Assembly: GCA_003695085.1 (NCBI GenBank)
Contig: RFIV01000129.1
Coordinates: forward strand, 1-13,064
Direction: 5' to 3'
DNA length: 13,064 nt
Source of the DNA: Gammaproteobacteria bacterium
GTDB taxonomy: Bacteria > Pseudomonadota > Gammaproteobacteria > Pseudomonadales > Oleiphilaceae
In this document: one piece after another, positions 5,053 through 12,158 of the stretch
Numbering within the stretch: the first letter of the stretch is position 1
How the letters are laid out: every line of letters starts with the position of its first letter
Translations under genes and position numbers: made by a program
Notes under the pieces: generated by a model
What the model was told of the DNA's origin: nothing
Seen by the model: the letters and a program-made list of their open reading frames with translations, nothing else
Databases searched by the model: none

Positions 5053-6861
5053 ATGCGCATGTCCCTGTTGGCCCTGTCTGTGGCCACCCTGTCTGTCACG
5101 GCTCACGCAGCCGTTGATGAAACCCTGATCGTGACCGCCAATCGCGTGGCGCAGACCGTGGATGAAACCCTGGCTTCGGTCACGGTGATTACGCGTGAAG
5201 ACATTGAAAGAAAACAAGTTCAGAGTCTGCCTGAGTTGCTGCGTACCGTCCCGGGTGTCACGGTGACCCAGTCCGGTGGCCAGGGTAGTGTTTCATCGGT
5301 GTTTCTGCGCGGTGCGGAGTCAGATCATGTGCTGCTTCTGATCGATGGGGTGAAGGTGGCCAGTGCCACCGCTGGCGGGGCGAGCTGGGGCAATTTGCCA
5401 CTGGGATCGATTGAGCGAATCGAAATCGTTCGCGGGCCACGTGCCAGCCTGTATGGCTCCGAGGCCATTGGTGGTGTGATTCAGATTTTTACCCGGGATG
5501 TGCAACACGCGAAGCAGTTTGGTGCAGATCTGACTGTGGGCCGTGACAACTATGCGGCAACCAATGTGCAGGCCGGTGCCAAACAGGGGCCTGTCAGCAT
5601 CTCGCTCAGTCATCACATGACCAATACCAATGGGTTCAACGCCTGCAAGCCGGAGTCGGCCACCCTGTTCAAGGGCTGTTTTGACAATGAACCTGACAAC
5701 GATGCCTATCGTGAATTGGGGGGCAGCCTGCGCCTTGGCTTCGATCTGAGTGCCGGCGGCAAGCTCGCCTTCAATGTGCTCAAGGCAGATAGCGAGGTGG
5801 AATACGATGGCAGTTTTCAGAACCGTTCGGATGTAACTCAGCAGGTAGCATCGGTCGCGCTGACGCTGCCCCTGCGCGGACATGTGCTGGAAGTGCGTGC
5901 AGGCCAGCATGTGGATGAGCTGGATTCGTTCAATGATGGTGTATATGTCTCAACCTTCAATACACGCAGAAATCAGCTGTCAGCGCAGATTTCCAGGCCC
6001 ACAGCCCGTGGCGTGGTGACTGTGGGAGGTGAGGTGCAGGTAGAGGATGTGGACAGTACGACCAGCTATCCCGTGTCACGCCGACATAATCGTGCCGCCT
6101 TCATGCAGTGGATCAATGAGGTGGGTGCGGGACGCTCGGAGCTGAGCCTGCGTCACGACAACAATAGCCAGTATGGCGAGAAAACCACCGGTTCGCTGAC
6201 TCTGGGGCGGATGCTGGCCGGCGAAACGCGGGGCTATATCAGCTATGGTACTGCGTTCAAGGCACCTACCATGAATGAGTTGTACTTTCCTTTCTTTGGC
6301 ACCCCGGATCTGAAGCCCGAAGTCAGCTGGTCTGTCGAGACGGGTGTAAAGGGGCGTCAGGGCGAGCTGAGCTGGGAGGCAGCACTCTTTCACACGCGCA
6401 TTCATGACCTGATTTCCTTCGATCCCTCCACTTTCCTGGCTGCGAACCTGAACAATGCACGCATTTCAGGCCTGGAGCTGGGGGCTCAGGGCGAATGGGA
6501 TGGGCTGTTCCTGGCCACAACCGTGACGCTGCAGAACCCGGAAAGCCAGGATCCGGCCACAAAGGGTAACCTGCTGCCGCGGCGGGCCAAGGAAAAGCTG
6601 ACCCTGACAATCGAAAAGCGCATGGAGAAGCTGATGCTCGGGGCCGACTGGCTGGTAGAAGGGCGTCGTTACGATAATCTGGCCAATACGGACGAGGTGG
6701 ATGGCTATGGCCGCCTGGATCTTCGCGCCCGCTATCAGCTGCACCCCTCCCTGAGCCTCTCGGCGAAGATCGAGAACGTTACGGATCAGGAGTATGAAAC
6801 CGTGGCCTACTACAATCAGCAAGGCCGGGCAGGTTACCTGACCCTGAGCTGGCAGCCCTGA
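5053..6861 (+). CDS. btuB: TonB-dependent vitamin B12 outer-membrane receptor
   Basis: BtuB takes cobalamin and other corrinoids across the outer membrane using energy from TonB-ExbBD. The 602 residues (614 in E. coli) begin with a signal peptide cut after AHA (residue 19), followed directly by the TonB box DETLIVTANR (22-31). A plug domain runs to about residue 150 (TVPGVTVTQ, VFLRGAESDHVLLLIDG, IEIVRGPRASLYGSEAIGGVI), and a beta-barrel continues to the end. The pair of cysteines in the CKPES...KGCFDNEPDND segment resembles a loop disulfide seen in BtuB. The frame allows a TTG start at 5038, but GGAGGA at 5040-5045 fixes the ATG at 5053. The last residues TLSWQP lack the usual terminal Phe of outer-membrane proteins. 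The riboswitch upstream and cob genes downstream confirm the substrate. BtuCDF is not present here. Confidence 0.95.
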   Translation: MRMSLLALSVATLSVTAHAAVDETLIVTANRVAQTVDETLASVTVITREDIERKQVQSLPELLRTVPGVTVTQSGGQGSVSSVFLRGAESDHVLLLIDGVKVASATAGGASWGNLPLGSIERIEIVRGPRASLYGSEAIGGVIQIFTRDVQHAKQFGADLTVGRDNYAATNVQAGAKQGPVSISLSHHMTNTNGFNACKPESATLFKGCFDNEPDNDAYRELGGSLRLGFDLSAGGKLAFNVLKADSEVEYDGSFQNRSDVTQQVASVALTLPLRGHVLEVRAGQHVDELDSFNDGVYVSTFNTRRNQLSAQISRPTARGVVTVGGEVQVEDVDSTTSYPVSRRHNRAAFMQWINEVGAGRSELSLRHDNNSQYGEKTTGSLTLGRMLAGETRGYISYGTAFKAPTMNELYFPFFGTPDLKPEVSWSVETGVKGRQGELSWEAALFHTRIHDLISFDPSTFLAANLNNARISGLELGAQGEWDGLFLATTVTLQNPESQDPATKGNLLPRRAKEKLTLTIEKRMEKLMLGADWLVEGRRYDNLANTDEVDGYGRLDLRARYQLHPSLSLSAKIENVTDQEYETVAYYNQQGRAGYLTLSWQP

Positions 6862-6869
6862 TAAGCCCC

Positions 6870-7415
6870 ATGGCCATTCTGGTATTGGGTGGCGTCAAGA
6901 GCGGCAAGAGCCGGTATGCCGCCCGGCGAGCGGAACACGCCCGGCGCCTGAGTGGAGCACCGATTACACTGGTCGCCACCGCTCGGGCGCTCGACGAGGA
7001 GATGACTCGCCGCATTGCTCGCCACCGGGATGACCGGCCAGCACATTGGCAGACGCTGGAGCTGCCCGATGATCTGCCTGCATCCACACGTGCACTGAGC
7101 GCTCGCGGCCACATTGTGGTCGTGGACTGCCTGACCCTGTGGCTCACCGATCTGCTCATGCAAGGGCTGGATGACGAAACAATTGGAAACTGCGTGGCGC
7201 AGCTTGGTCGGGTGCTGGAAGGGGCAGAAACGCCCGTTATACTTGTGAGCAATGAAACCAGCCTGGGCATCATCCCTCCTGATCCGCTCAGCCGCCGGTT
7301 CTGTGATCTGGCGGGTCAGATGCACCAGCGGCTGGCCGAGGTCTGCACAGAGGTGGTTTGGGTAGCGGCCGGACTGCCCTTGTGGCTGAAAGGAGATGAG
7401 CATGATCACACCTGA
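6870..7415 (+). CDS. cobU: Adenosylcobinamide kinase / GTP guanylyltransferase
   Basis: CobU phosphorylates adenosylcobinamide and then adds GMP to give AdoCbi-GDP, the activated half used by CobS. The 181 residues match the Salmonella enzyme in length. The P-loop GGVKSGKS is at 7-14; the segment RIARHRDDRPAHWQTLE carries His52, which aligns with the guanylylated His46 of Salmonella CobU. DCLTLWLTDLL and SNETSLGIIPPDPLSRRF follow as in the family. The ATG lies 8 nt after the btuB stop and has no clear Shine-Dalgarno sequence, so it probably depends on translational coupling to btuB. The 3' end overlaps cobT by 14 nt. In some genomes the same protein is named CobP. Confidence 0.96.
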   Translation: MAILVLGGVKSGKSRYAARRAEHARRLSGAPITLVATARALDEEMTRRIARHRDDRPAHWQTLELPDDLPASTRALSARGHIVVVDCLTLWLTDLLMQGLDDETIGNCVAQLGRVLEGAETPVILVSNETSLGIIPPDPLSRRFCDLAGQMHQRLAEVCTEVVWVAAGLPLWLKGDEHDHT

Positions 7416-8454
7416 TTGGGTCGCAGAGATCCGGCCTGTATCGGCCGAGCTGGATGATGCGCTGCGAAGCAAGATCGACCTGAAGACCAAGCCCGTCGGG
7501 GCGCTGGGTCGGCTGGAGTCGCTGGCGTTTCAGGTCGGCCGAATTCAGCAGACGACGGAGCCCGAGCTGAGGCACCCCCATCTTTGGGTGTTTGCCGGCG
7601 ATCATGGGGTCGTCGGGCAGGGTGTCAGTGCCTATCCACAGGAGGTGACCTGGCAGATGGTGCTGAACTTTTTGTCCGGCGGTGCGGCCATTAACGTTTT
7701 TGCTCGCCACAATGGTATCCGCCTGCAGGTCGTGGACGTGGGAGTATGTCACACGTTTGAAGCCCGGCCGGACCTGGTCCGTGCGAAGGTACAACCGGGA
7801 ACAGGCGACTTTACCAAGGGGGTAGCCATGAGCCCGGACGCCTGTGAGGCTGCCCTTTCGGTCGGGGCGCACTGTACGGATGAAGCCGTCGGCGAAGGCA
7901 GCAACGCATTGCTCTTCGGTGAGATGGGCATCGGTAACACCACTTCAGCGGCGGCCTTGAGTGCAAGGTTGCTGAGCTTGCCGGTTGGCAAGGTGGTGGG
8001 TCGTGGCACCGGTCTGGACGAAGCAGGGCTGGCGCGTAAACGCGACGTCGTTGAACGTGCGCTGGCCCTTCACGCTCAGGCGAACCGACCTCTTGACGTA
8101 CTGGCTGCGCTTGGCGGGCTTGAAATCGCTGCCATGGTCGGCGCGATGCTGAGGGCTGCCTGGCATCAGTGTGTATTCGTGGTGGATGGATTCATCGCGA
8201 CTGCTGCTTTTGTGGTGGCTCAGGCGCTGACACCGTCGGTCCGCGACTATGCGGTGTTCGCTCATCAGTCTGATGAACAGGGACATCAGGCAGTACTTGC
8301 AGCGCTTGATGTGCAGCCCTTGCTCTCATTGGGCATGCGGCTGGGGGAGGGGACCGGTGCAGCACTGGCCTGGCCACTCATGACGGCCGCCGTGGCCTTT
8401 CTCAATGAAATGGCCAGCTTTGATCAGGCAGGCGTCAGCAACAAGCACGAATGA
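7402..8454 (+). CDS. cobT: Nicotinate-nucleotide--dimethylbenzimidazole phosphoribosyltransferase
   Basis: CobT makes alpha-ribazole 5'-phosphate from nicotinate mononucleotide and 5,6-dimethylbenzimidazole, supplying the lower ligand of B12. The 350 residues match the usual length. Motifs include KTKPVGALGRLESLA (29-43), VFAGDHGVV, GEMGIGNTTSAAAL, VVGRGTGLD and LGEGTGAALAWPLM, whose Glu316 matches the catalytic Glu317 of Salmonella. There is also an ATG at 7396, but AAGGAG (7390-7395) touches it directly and lies 6 nt before the ATG at 7402, so 7402 is the better start. The gene overlaps cobU by 14 nt and cobS by 4 nt. CobT enzymes can accept other bases than dimethylbenzimidazole; the sequence does not tell which is used here. 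Confidence 0.96.
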   Translation: MITPDWVAEIRPVSAELDDALRSKIDLKTKPVGALGRLESLAFQVGRIQQTTEPELRHPHLWVFAGDHGVVGQGVSAYPQEVTWQMVLNFLSGGAAINVFARHNGIRLQVVDVGVCHTFEARPDLVRAKVQPGTGDFTKGVAMSPDACEAALSVGAHCTDEAVGEGSNALLFGEMGIGNTTSAAALSARLLSLPVGKVVGRGTGLDEAGLARKRDVVERALALHAQANRPLDVLAALGGLEIAAMVGAMLRAAWHQCVFVVDGFIATAAFVVAQALTPSVRDYAVFAHQSDEQGHQAVLAALDVQPLLSLGMRLGEGTGAALAWPLMTAAVAFLNEMASFDQAGVSNKHE

Positions 8455-9212
8455 TGGGCCGACACTGGCACCTGTTTCGGGTGGCCTTGCAATTCTTTAC
8501 CCGAATTCCGGTTCGTATTGACGACTGGCATCCTGAAGATCTGGAATCCGCCAGTCGCTACGCTCCCCTTGTGGGTGTGGTGGTAGCGATTGGGGCGATA
8601 CTGGCCTATGCCGTTGGCCTGCTGTCCGGAAGTCCTGTGCTTGCCGCCTTCCTGTCTGTCATGGTCAGCGTCGTGCTGACCGGCGCCTTTCATGAAGACG
8701 GTCTGGCCGATGCCGTGGACGGTCTGGGCGGTGGACAAACACCGGAACGTGTGCTGGCGATCATGAAGGACAGCCGGATCGGCACCTATGGGACGCTGGC
8801 GCTGATCGCCAGCATCGGACTGCGCACGTTTGCGCTGGCGGCATTGCCTGCGGCGCTGGCTTGCCTGGCAATTTTGCTTCAGCACACCTGGGCACGCGCG
8901 GTCAGTATCAGCCTGATCGGACAACTGCCCTATGTGCAGGCGGACCAGGCCAGCAAGGTCAAGCCCGTGGCCAAGGCGCTGCACGAAGCGGACAGGCGAT
9001 TTGCATTGTTGGCAGGGGTGTGGCCTGCATTGCTGTTGCCGGGCGTGCTGGGGATCGCCGCGCTGGCCGCCGGATGGGGTATACGGTTGGCCTGCGTACG
9101 TGGGTTCCGGAAACGTCTGGGCGGTTACACAGGCGATCTGCTCGGTGCCTGCGAACAACTGGCCGAAATGGCCATCCTTCTGACGTTGGTGTGTCTGTGG
9201 CCTTATACCTGA
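8451..9212 (+). CDS. cobS: Adenosylcobinamide-GDP ribazoletransferase (cobalamin synthase)
   Basis: CobS is an inner-membrane enzyme that joins AdoCbi-GDP with alpha-ribazole or its phosphate to give adenosylcobalamin (phosphate). The 253 residues have the family pattern: FFTRIPV near the N-terminus, the acidic motif GAFHEDGLADAVDGLGGG (about 78-95), MKDSRIGTYG (about 104-113) and GGYTGDLLGACEQLAE near the C-terminus. Several hydrophobic helices lie in between (around 38-58, 62-80, 113-145 and 185-207). The start ATG overlaps the cobT stop as ATGA (8451-8454); a second ATG follows directly at 8454. No good Shine-Dalgarno sequence is seen, so coupling with cobT is likely. The 3' end overlaps cobC by 16 nt. 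Confidence 0.96.
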   Translation: MMGRHWHLFRVALQFFTRIPVRIDDWHPEDLESASRYAPLVGVVVAIGAILAYAVGLLSGSPVLAAFLSVMVSVVLTGAFHEDGLADAVDGLGGGQTPERVLAIMKDSRIGTYGTLALIASIGLRTFALAALPAALACLAILLQHTWARAVSISLIGQLPYVQADQASKVKPVAKALHEADRRFALLAGVWPALLLPGVLGIAALAAGWGIRLACVRGFRKRLGGYTGDLLGACEQLAEMAILLTLVCLWPYT

Positions 9213-9733
9213 TCCGGCATACACCAGTCGATGCACCGGACGGGGCCATCTATGGTCAGCGAGAGGTGGATCTGCATCCGGACTGGCAACTGCATTTTGA
9301 ACAACTCCGGAACCGGCTGCCAGCGAACGTGAGCCGTGTGCTGACCAGCCCGCTCGGGCGGTGTCAGAAGCTGGCGAACTGGCTGGTCACCCATCGTTGG
9401 CCTTCGCTGGCCCCTGAAATACGGGCTGAGCTCAAGGAAATGTCCTTTGGGCGCTGGCAGGGGCTGACCTGGTCAACGGTGCCCCGGGCCGAGCTGGATG
9501 CCTGGGCCCGGGACTGGGTTCATCGGGCACCCCCCGGTGGTGAAACCTACCTGCAGGTGCGTGATCGCTGGCGACGCCTGTACCAATCTGTCCTTGAACT
9601 GCCGGGCGATACGCTGGTGGTGACTCACGCAGGCCTGATCCGGGTTGCCCTGACGGATTACCTGCACTGCGACCCCCGCATGGCGTTCAGTTGGTCTGTC
9701 GCCTTTGGTGAAGTTTTCCGGCTTGGTACCTGA
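9197..9733 (+). CDS. cobC: Alpha-ribazole phosphatase, histidine phosphatase family
   Basis: CobC removes the phosphate from alpha-ribazole 5'-phosphate, or from cobalamin 5'-phosphate after CobS, to finish the nucleotide loop. The 178 residues show the phosphoglycerate-mutase-like fold signatures: the RHT motif with phospho-acceptor His8 in ALYLIRHT, TSPLGRCQKLA, the acid-containing ELKEMSFGRWQGL, and the second His in VVTHAGLIRVAL. There is no ATG near the conserved start. GTG at 9197 gives the family-like N-terminus ALYLIRHT, while GTG at 9191 would add two residues. The longer open frame back to 8861 is only a shadow of cobS. There is no ribosome site, so translation probably follows from cobS. 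It is the last gene of the B12 unit, and no clear intrinsic terminator follows. Specificity is inferred from context; a general phosphatase cannot be excluded from sequence alone. Confidence 0.88.
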   Translation: MALYLIRHTPVDAPDGAIYGQREVDLHPDWQLHFEQLRNRLPANVSRVLTSPLGRCQKLANWLVTHRWPSLAPEIRAELKEMSFGRWQGLTWSTVPRAELDAWARDWVHRAPPGGETYLQVRDRWRRLYQSVLELPGDTLVVTHAGLIRVALTDYLHCDPRMAFSWSVAFGEVFRLGT

Positions 9734-9871
9734 TCCTCCGCCATCCAGCCGCATCATGGGCTGTGGTCTACACTGAACATCATGTGAAGCGGTTATTCGC
9801 GCACAGGGTACGGGGACCTGTTTCGGGAACCTTCACCCTGCGGGTGCGTCCAATTCAGGGGAGGCATTGAC

Positions 9872-10741
9872 ATGCATCGATCCTACAGCTTTGACCCACC
9901 AGCGGCTTTGTTGCAGAGCCTGCTGACCATGACCGTGATGGTGGAGGCCCGTGATCCGTATACCGGCGGGCACATGTGGCGGGTGTCACGGTACGCGCAC
10001 CTGCTGGCGACCGAAGCGGGGCTGGATGAAGCAACGGTCGCCCGTGTTAGCCTCGGCGGCTTTCTTCATGATCTGGGCAAGGTGGCCGTGCCAGATGCGA
10101 TTCTCAGAAAGCCGGATCGACTGACGGACGATGAATATGCCGTGATACAAACCCACCCGGAGGTGGGGGCTCGCCTGTTGCAGGCCCACCCGTTGCGTGC
10201 ACTGGTGATGGACGCCGTGGTGGGGCACCACGAAATGCCCAATGGCAAGGGCTATCCCAAGGGGCTCGCGGCAGATCAGATCCCGCTCATGGCCCGGATC
10301 GTCGGCATCTGCGATGCCTTCGATGCCATGACCAGTCACAGGCCCTATCGGCCGGGGATGCCGGTGGATGTGGCATTGGATATCCTTCGACGCAACCTCG
10401 GCGCTCAGTTTGATGCAGACCTGGGGGAGCGCTTCATTATGCTGGGCGAGCAGGGGCGGCTGGATCACATTGTGGCACACAGCGACGAAGGCATCCCCCT
10501 CCAGAACTGCCCCATGTGTGGACCCACGCTGGTGGTCCGGCGTGACCACCCGCACGGTCATACGATCTTCTGCCGAAACTGCGGTGGCGGGGCGCGGGTG
10601 CTGAGAACGGAAGCTGGCATTCGGACTGAACCCACCGGGGAGAAAGGCACCGCACGTGACCTGGAGCCGGAAGTCGACTATGGGCTGATTGACCGGCTTA
10701 TCGGAGACGTGCGCCCGGTATTGGTGCCGGGCGCAGCCTGA
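9872..10741 (+). CDS. HD-GYP phosphodiesterase-like protein with C-terminal zinc ribbon
   Basis: HD-GYP enzymes hydrolyse cyclic-di-GMP to pGpG or GMP at a metal centre. This 289-residue protein has nearly the full signature: His34, His66-Asp67, His95, His119-His120-Glu121, the GYP motif (127-129) and Asp148 in ICDAFDAMTS. It has no receiver, PAS or membrane domain in front; the HD-GYP domain begins almost at the N-terminus. After it comes a Cys-X2-Cys (213, 216), 17 residues and a second Cys-X2-Cys (234, 237), which looks like a zinc ribbon, then a charged tail. The start is supported by GGGGAGG (9858-9864), 7 nt before the ATG. It lies 138 bp after cobC and probably has its own promoter, which I could not locate; a short CACCC/GGGTG hairpin lies at 9834-9846. 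Its last 64 bp overlap trpB2 on the other strand. Enzyme activity is inferred. Confidence 0.9.
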   Translation: MHRSYSFDPPAALLQSLLTMTVMVEARDPYTGGHMWRVSRYAHLLATEAGLDEATVARVSLGGFLHDLGKVAVPDAILRKPDRLTDDEYAVIQTHPEVGARLLQAHPLRALVMDAVVGHHEMPNGKGYPKGLAADQIPLMARIVGICDAFDAMTSHRPYRPGMPVDVALDILRRNLGAQFDADLGERFIMLGEQGRLDHIVAHSDEGIPLQNCPMCGPTLVVRRDHPHGHTIFCRNCGGGARVLRTEAGIRTEPTGEKGTARDLEPEVDYGLIDRLIGDVRPVLVPGAA

Positions 10742-12084
10742 GGCAGGCGGGACAGTGCCTCTTCAATGGCCGACGCCGGATACTCGAAGTCCTCCAGCTC
10801 GCCGCTGAAATACTTGTCGTAGGCCGCCATGTCGAAATGGCCGTGGCCGGAGAGGTTGAAGAACAGCGTCTTGCTGACGCCTTCCTCGCGGCACCGCAGG
10901 GCTTCATCAATGACGGCCCGGATGCCGTGACAGGACTCGGGGGCGGGAATGATGCCCTCGGCACGGGCAAACTGAACACCGGCCTCGAACGTGGCCAGCT
11001 GCGGCACCGCTACCGCTTCGATCAGCTTGTCATGATACATCTGGGACACGATCGCCGAGGCGCCATGGTAGCGCAGACCTCCGGCGTGGATGCCCGGCGG
11101 CATGAAGTCGTGACCCAGAGTGTACATGCGTGTCAGCGGCGTGAGGCCCACACTGTCACCAAAGTCCCAGGCAAAATGGCCGCGTGTCAGCGACGGGCAG
11201 GATGTGGGCTCGACGGCCACCATGCGCACCTCACGCCCCCCGGCGGCCACATCGGCAAAGAAGGGAAAGGCCGCACCGGCAAAGTTGGAGCCGCCACCGC
11301 AGGGCGCAAAGATCATGTCCGGATAGTCCCCGATCTTCTCGAACTGTTTCTTCGCCTCCAGACCGATCACCGTCTGATGAAGCAGCACATGATTCAGTAC
11401 CGAGCCGAGTGAATACTTCACGTCCGGGTTCTGTGCAGCCATTTCCACCGCTTCGGCAATGGCGATGCCCAGCGAACCCTGGCTGTCCGGATGCTCGGCC
11501 AGAATCTTGCGGCCGGTTTCCGTTTCCATGGACGGACTGGCCGTGACCTGAGCACCCCAGGTCTGCATCATGGAGCGCCGGAACGGCTTCTGTTCATAGC
11601 TCACCTTCACCATGAAGATGCGTACGTCAATCCCGAACATTTGTCCGGCCAGCGCCAGGGACGAGCCCCATTGACCCGCACCCGTTTCGGTGGTGAGCTG
11701 GCGGATGCCGGCCTGCCGGTTGTAGTACGCCTGTGCGATGGCCGAGTTCAGTTTGTGGGAGCCGGCGGGGCTGGCCCCTTCGAACTTGTAGTAGATCCGA
11801 GCCGGCGTGTTCAGCGCCTCTTCCAGACGGCGGGCACGGAACAGCGGCGTCGGGCGCCATTGGGCATAGATCTGCCGCACGGGTTCGGGGATCGGAATCC
11901 AGCGCTCGGCAGCCATTTCCTGTTCGATGATCGGACCGGCAAAGATGGCGGAGAGGGCTTCCGGCGTAACCGGTTGACCGTCTGGCCCCATCGGAGGCGG
12001 AGGCGGATTGTCCAGATCCGCCATGACATTGTACCAATGGGTGGGGATATCCTGCTCGTCGAGCGTGACCTTGATTTGTTGCAT
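10678..12084 (-). CDS. trpB2: TrpB2-type tryptophan synthase beta-like protein (PLP-dependent)
   Basis: This is the second class of tryptophan synthase beta subunit, which joins indole and L-serine (or a related donor) to make tryptophan and usually works without TrpA. The 468 residues carry the TrpB2 N-terminal extension (LDEQDIPTHWYNVMADL, a proline run, PIIEQEMAAERWIPIPEPVR), then RPTPLFRARRLEE, the PLP lysine Lys111 in EGASPAGSHKLNSA, ETGAGQWGSSLA, the phosphate-binding loop GGGSNFAGAAFPF, VEPTSCPSLTRG, and LSGHGHFDMAAYDKY near the end. I chose the ATG at 12084 because AAGGA lies 6 nt upstream; the frame is open to 12135. The last 20 or so residues look like an added tail that runs into the HD-GYP gene. 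No trpA or other trp gene is near, so a role in indole salvage or another beta-replacement is possible. Confidence 0.93.
   Translation of the reverse strand: MQQIKVTLDEQDIPTHWYNVMADLDNPPPPPMGPDGQPVTPEALSAIFAGPIIEQEMAAERWIPIPEPVRQIYAQWRPTPLFRARRLEEALNTPARIYYKFEGASPAGSHKLNSAIAQAYYNRQAGIRQLTTETGAGQWGSSLALAGQMFGIDVRIFMVKVSYEQKPFRRSMMQTWGAQVTASPSMETETGRKILAEHPDSQGSLGIAIAEAVEMAAQNPDVKYSLGSVLNHVLLHQTVIGLEAKKQFEKIGDYPDMIFAPCGGGSNFAGAAFPFFADVAAGGREVRMVAVEPTSCPSLTRGHFAWDFGDSVGLTPLTRMYTLGHDFMPPGIHAGGLRYHGASAIVSQMYHDKLIEAVAVPQLATFEAGVQFARAEGIIPAPESCHGIRAVIDEALRCREEGVSKTLFFNLSGHGHFDMAAYDKYFSGELEDFEYPASAIEEALSRLPQAAPGTNTGRTSPISRSISP
10710..10748. repeat. Two GC-rich hairpins at the HD-GYP/trpB2 junction
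   Basis: GCGCCCGG (10711-10718) and CCGGGCGC (10727-10734) form a perfect stem, lengthened to 9 bp by T10710-A10735, with an 8-nt loop. Directly after it GCCTG (10736-10740) pairs with CAGGC (10744-10748) around AGG. Both sit at the end of the HD-GYP gene and inside the trpB2 3' coding end. There is no T run on either strand, so this is not a standard intrinsic terminator, but it could slow polymerase or protect RNA ends between the convergent genes. Confidence 0.5.
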
Positions 12085-12158
12085 GGCAAGTCCTTGTTCT
12101 TCTTGTGTGTATCTTGGTAGGCTCATGGATACCATGAATCCGGCAGGGATGGAAGAGG

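Noticed and set aside
8861..9196. Long N-terminal extension of the cobC frame
   Set aside because: It is a frame shadow within cobS; the conserved phosphatase domain begins at ALYLIRHT, just after the GTG at 9197.
9734..9871. Terminator and promoter between cobC and the HD-GYP gene
   Set aside because: Only a 5-bp CACCC/GGGTG hairpin without a T run and a lone TACACT (9769-9774) without a -35 box are seen, too weak to annotate.
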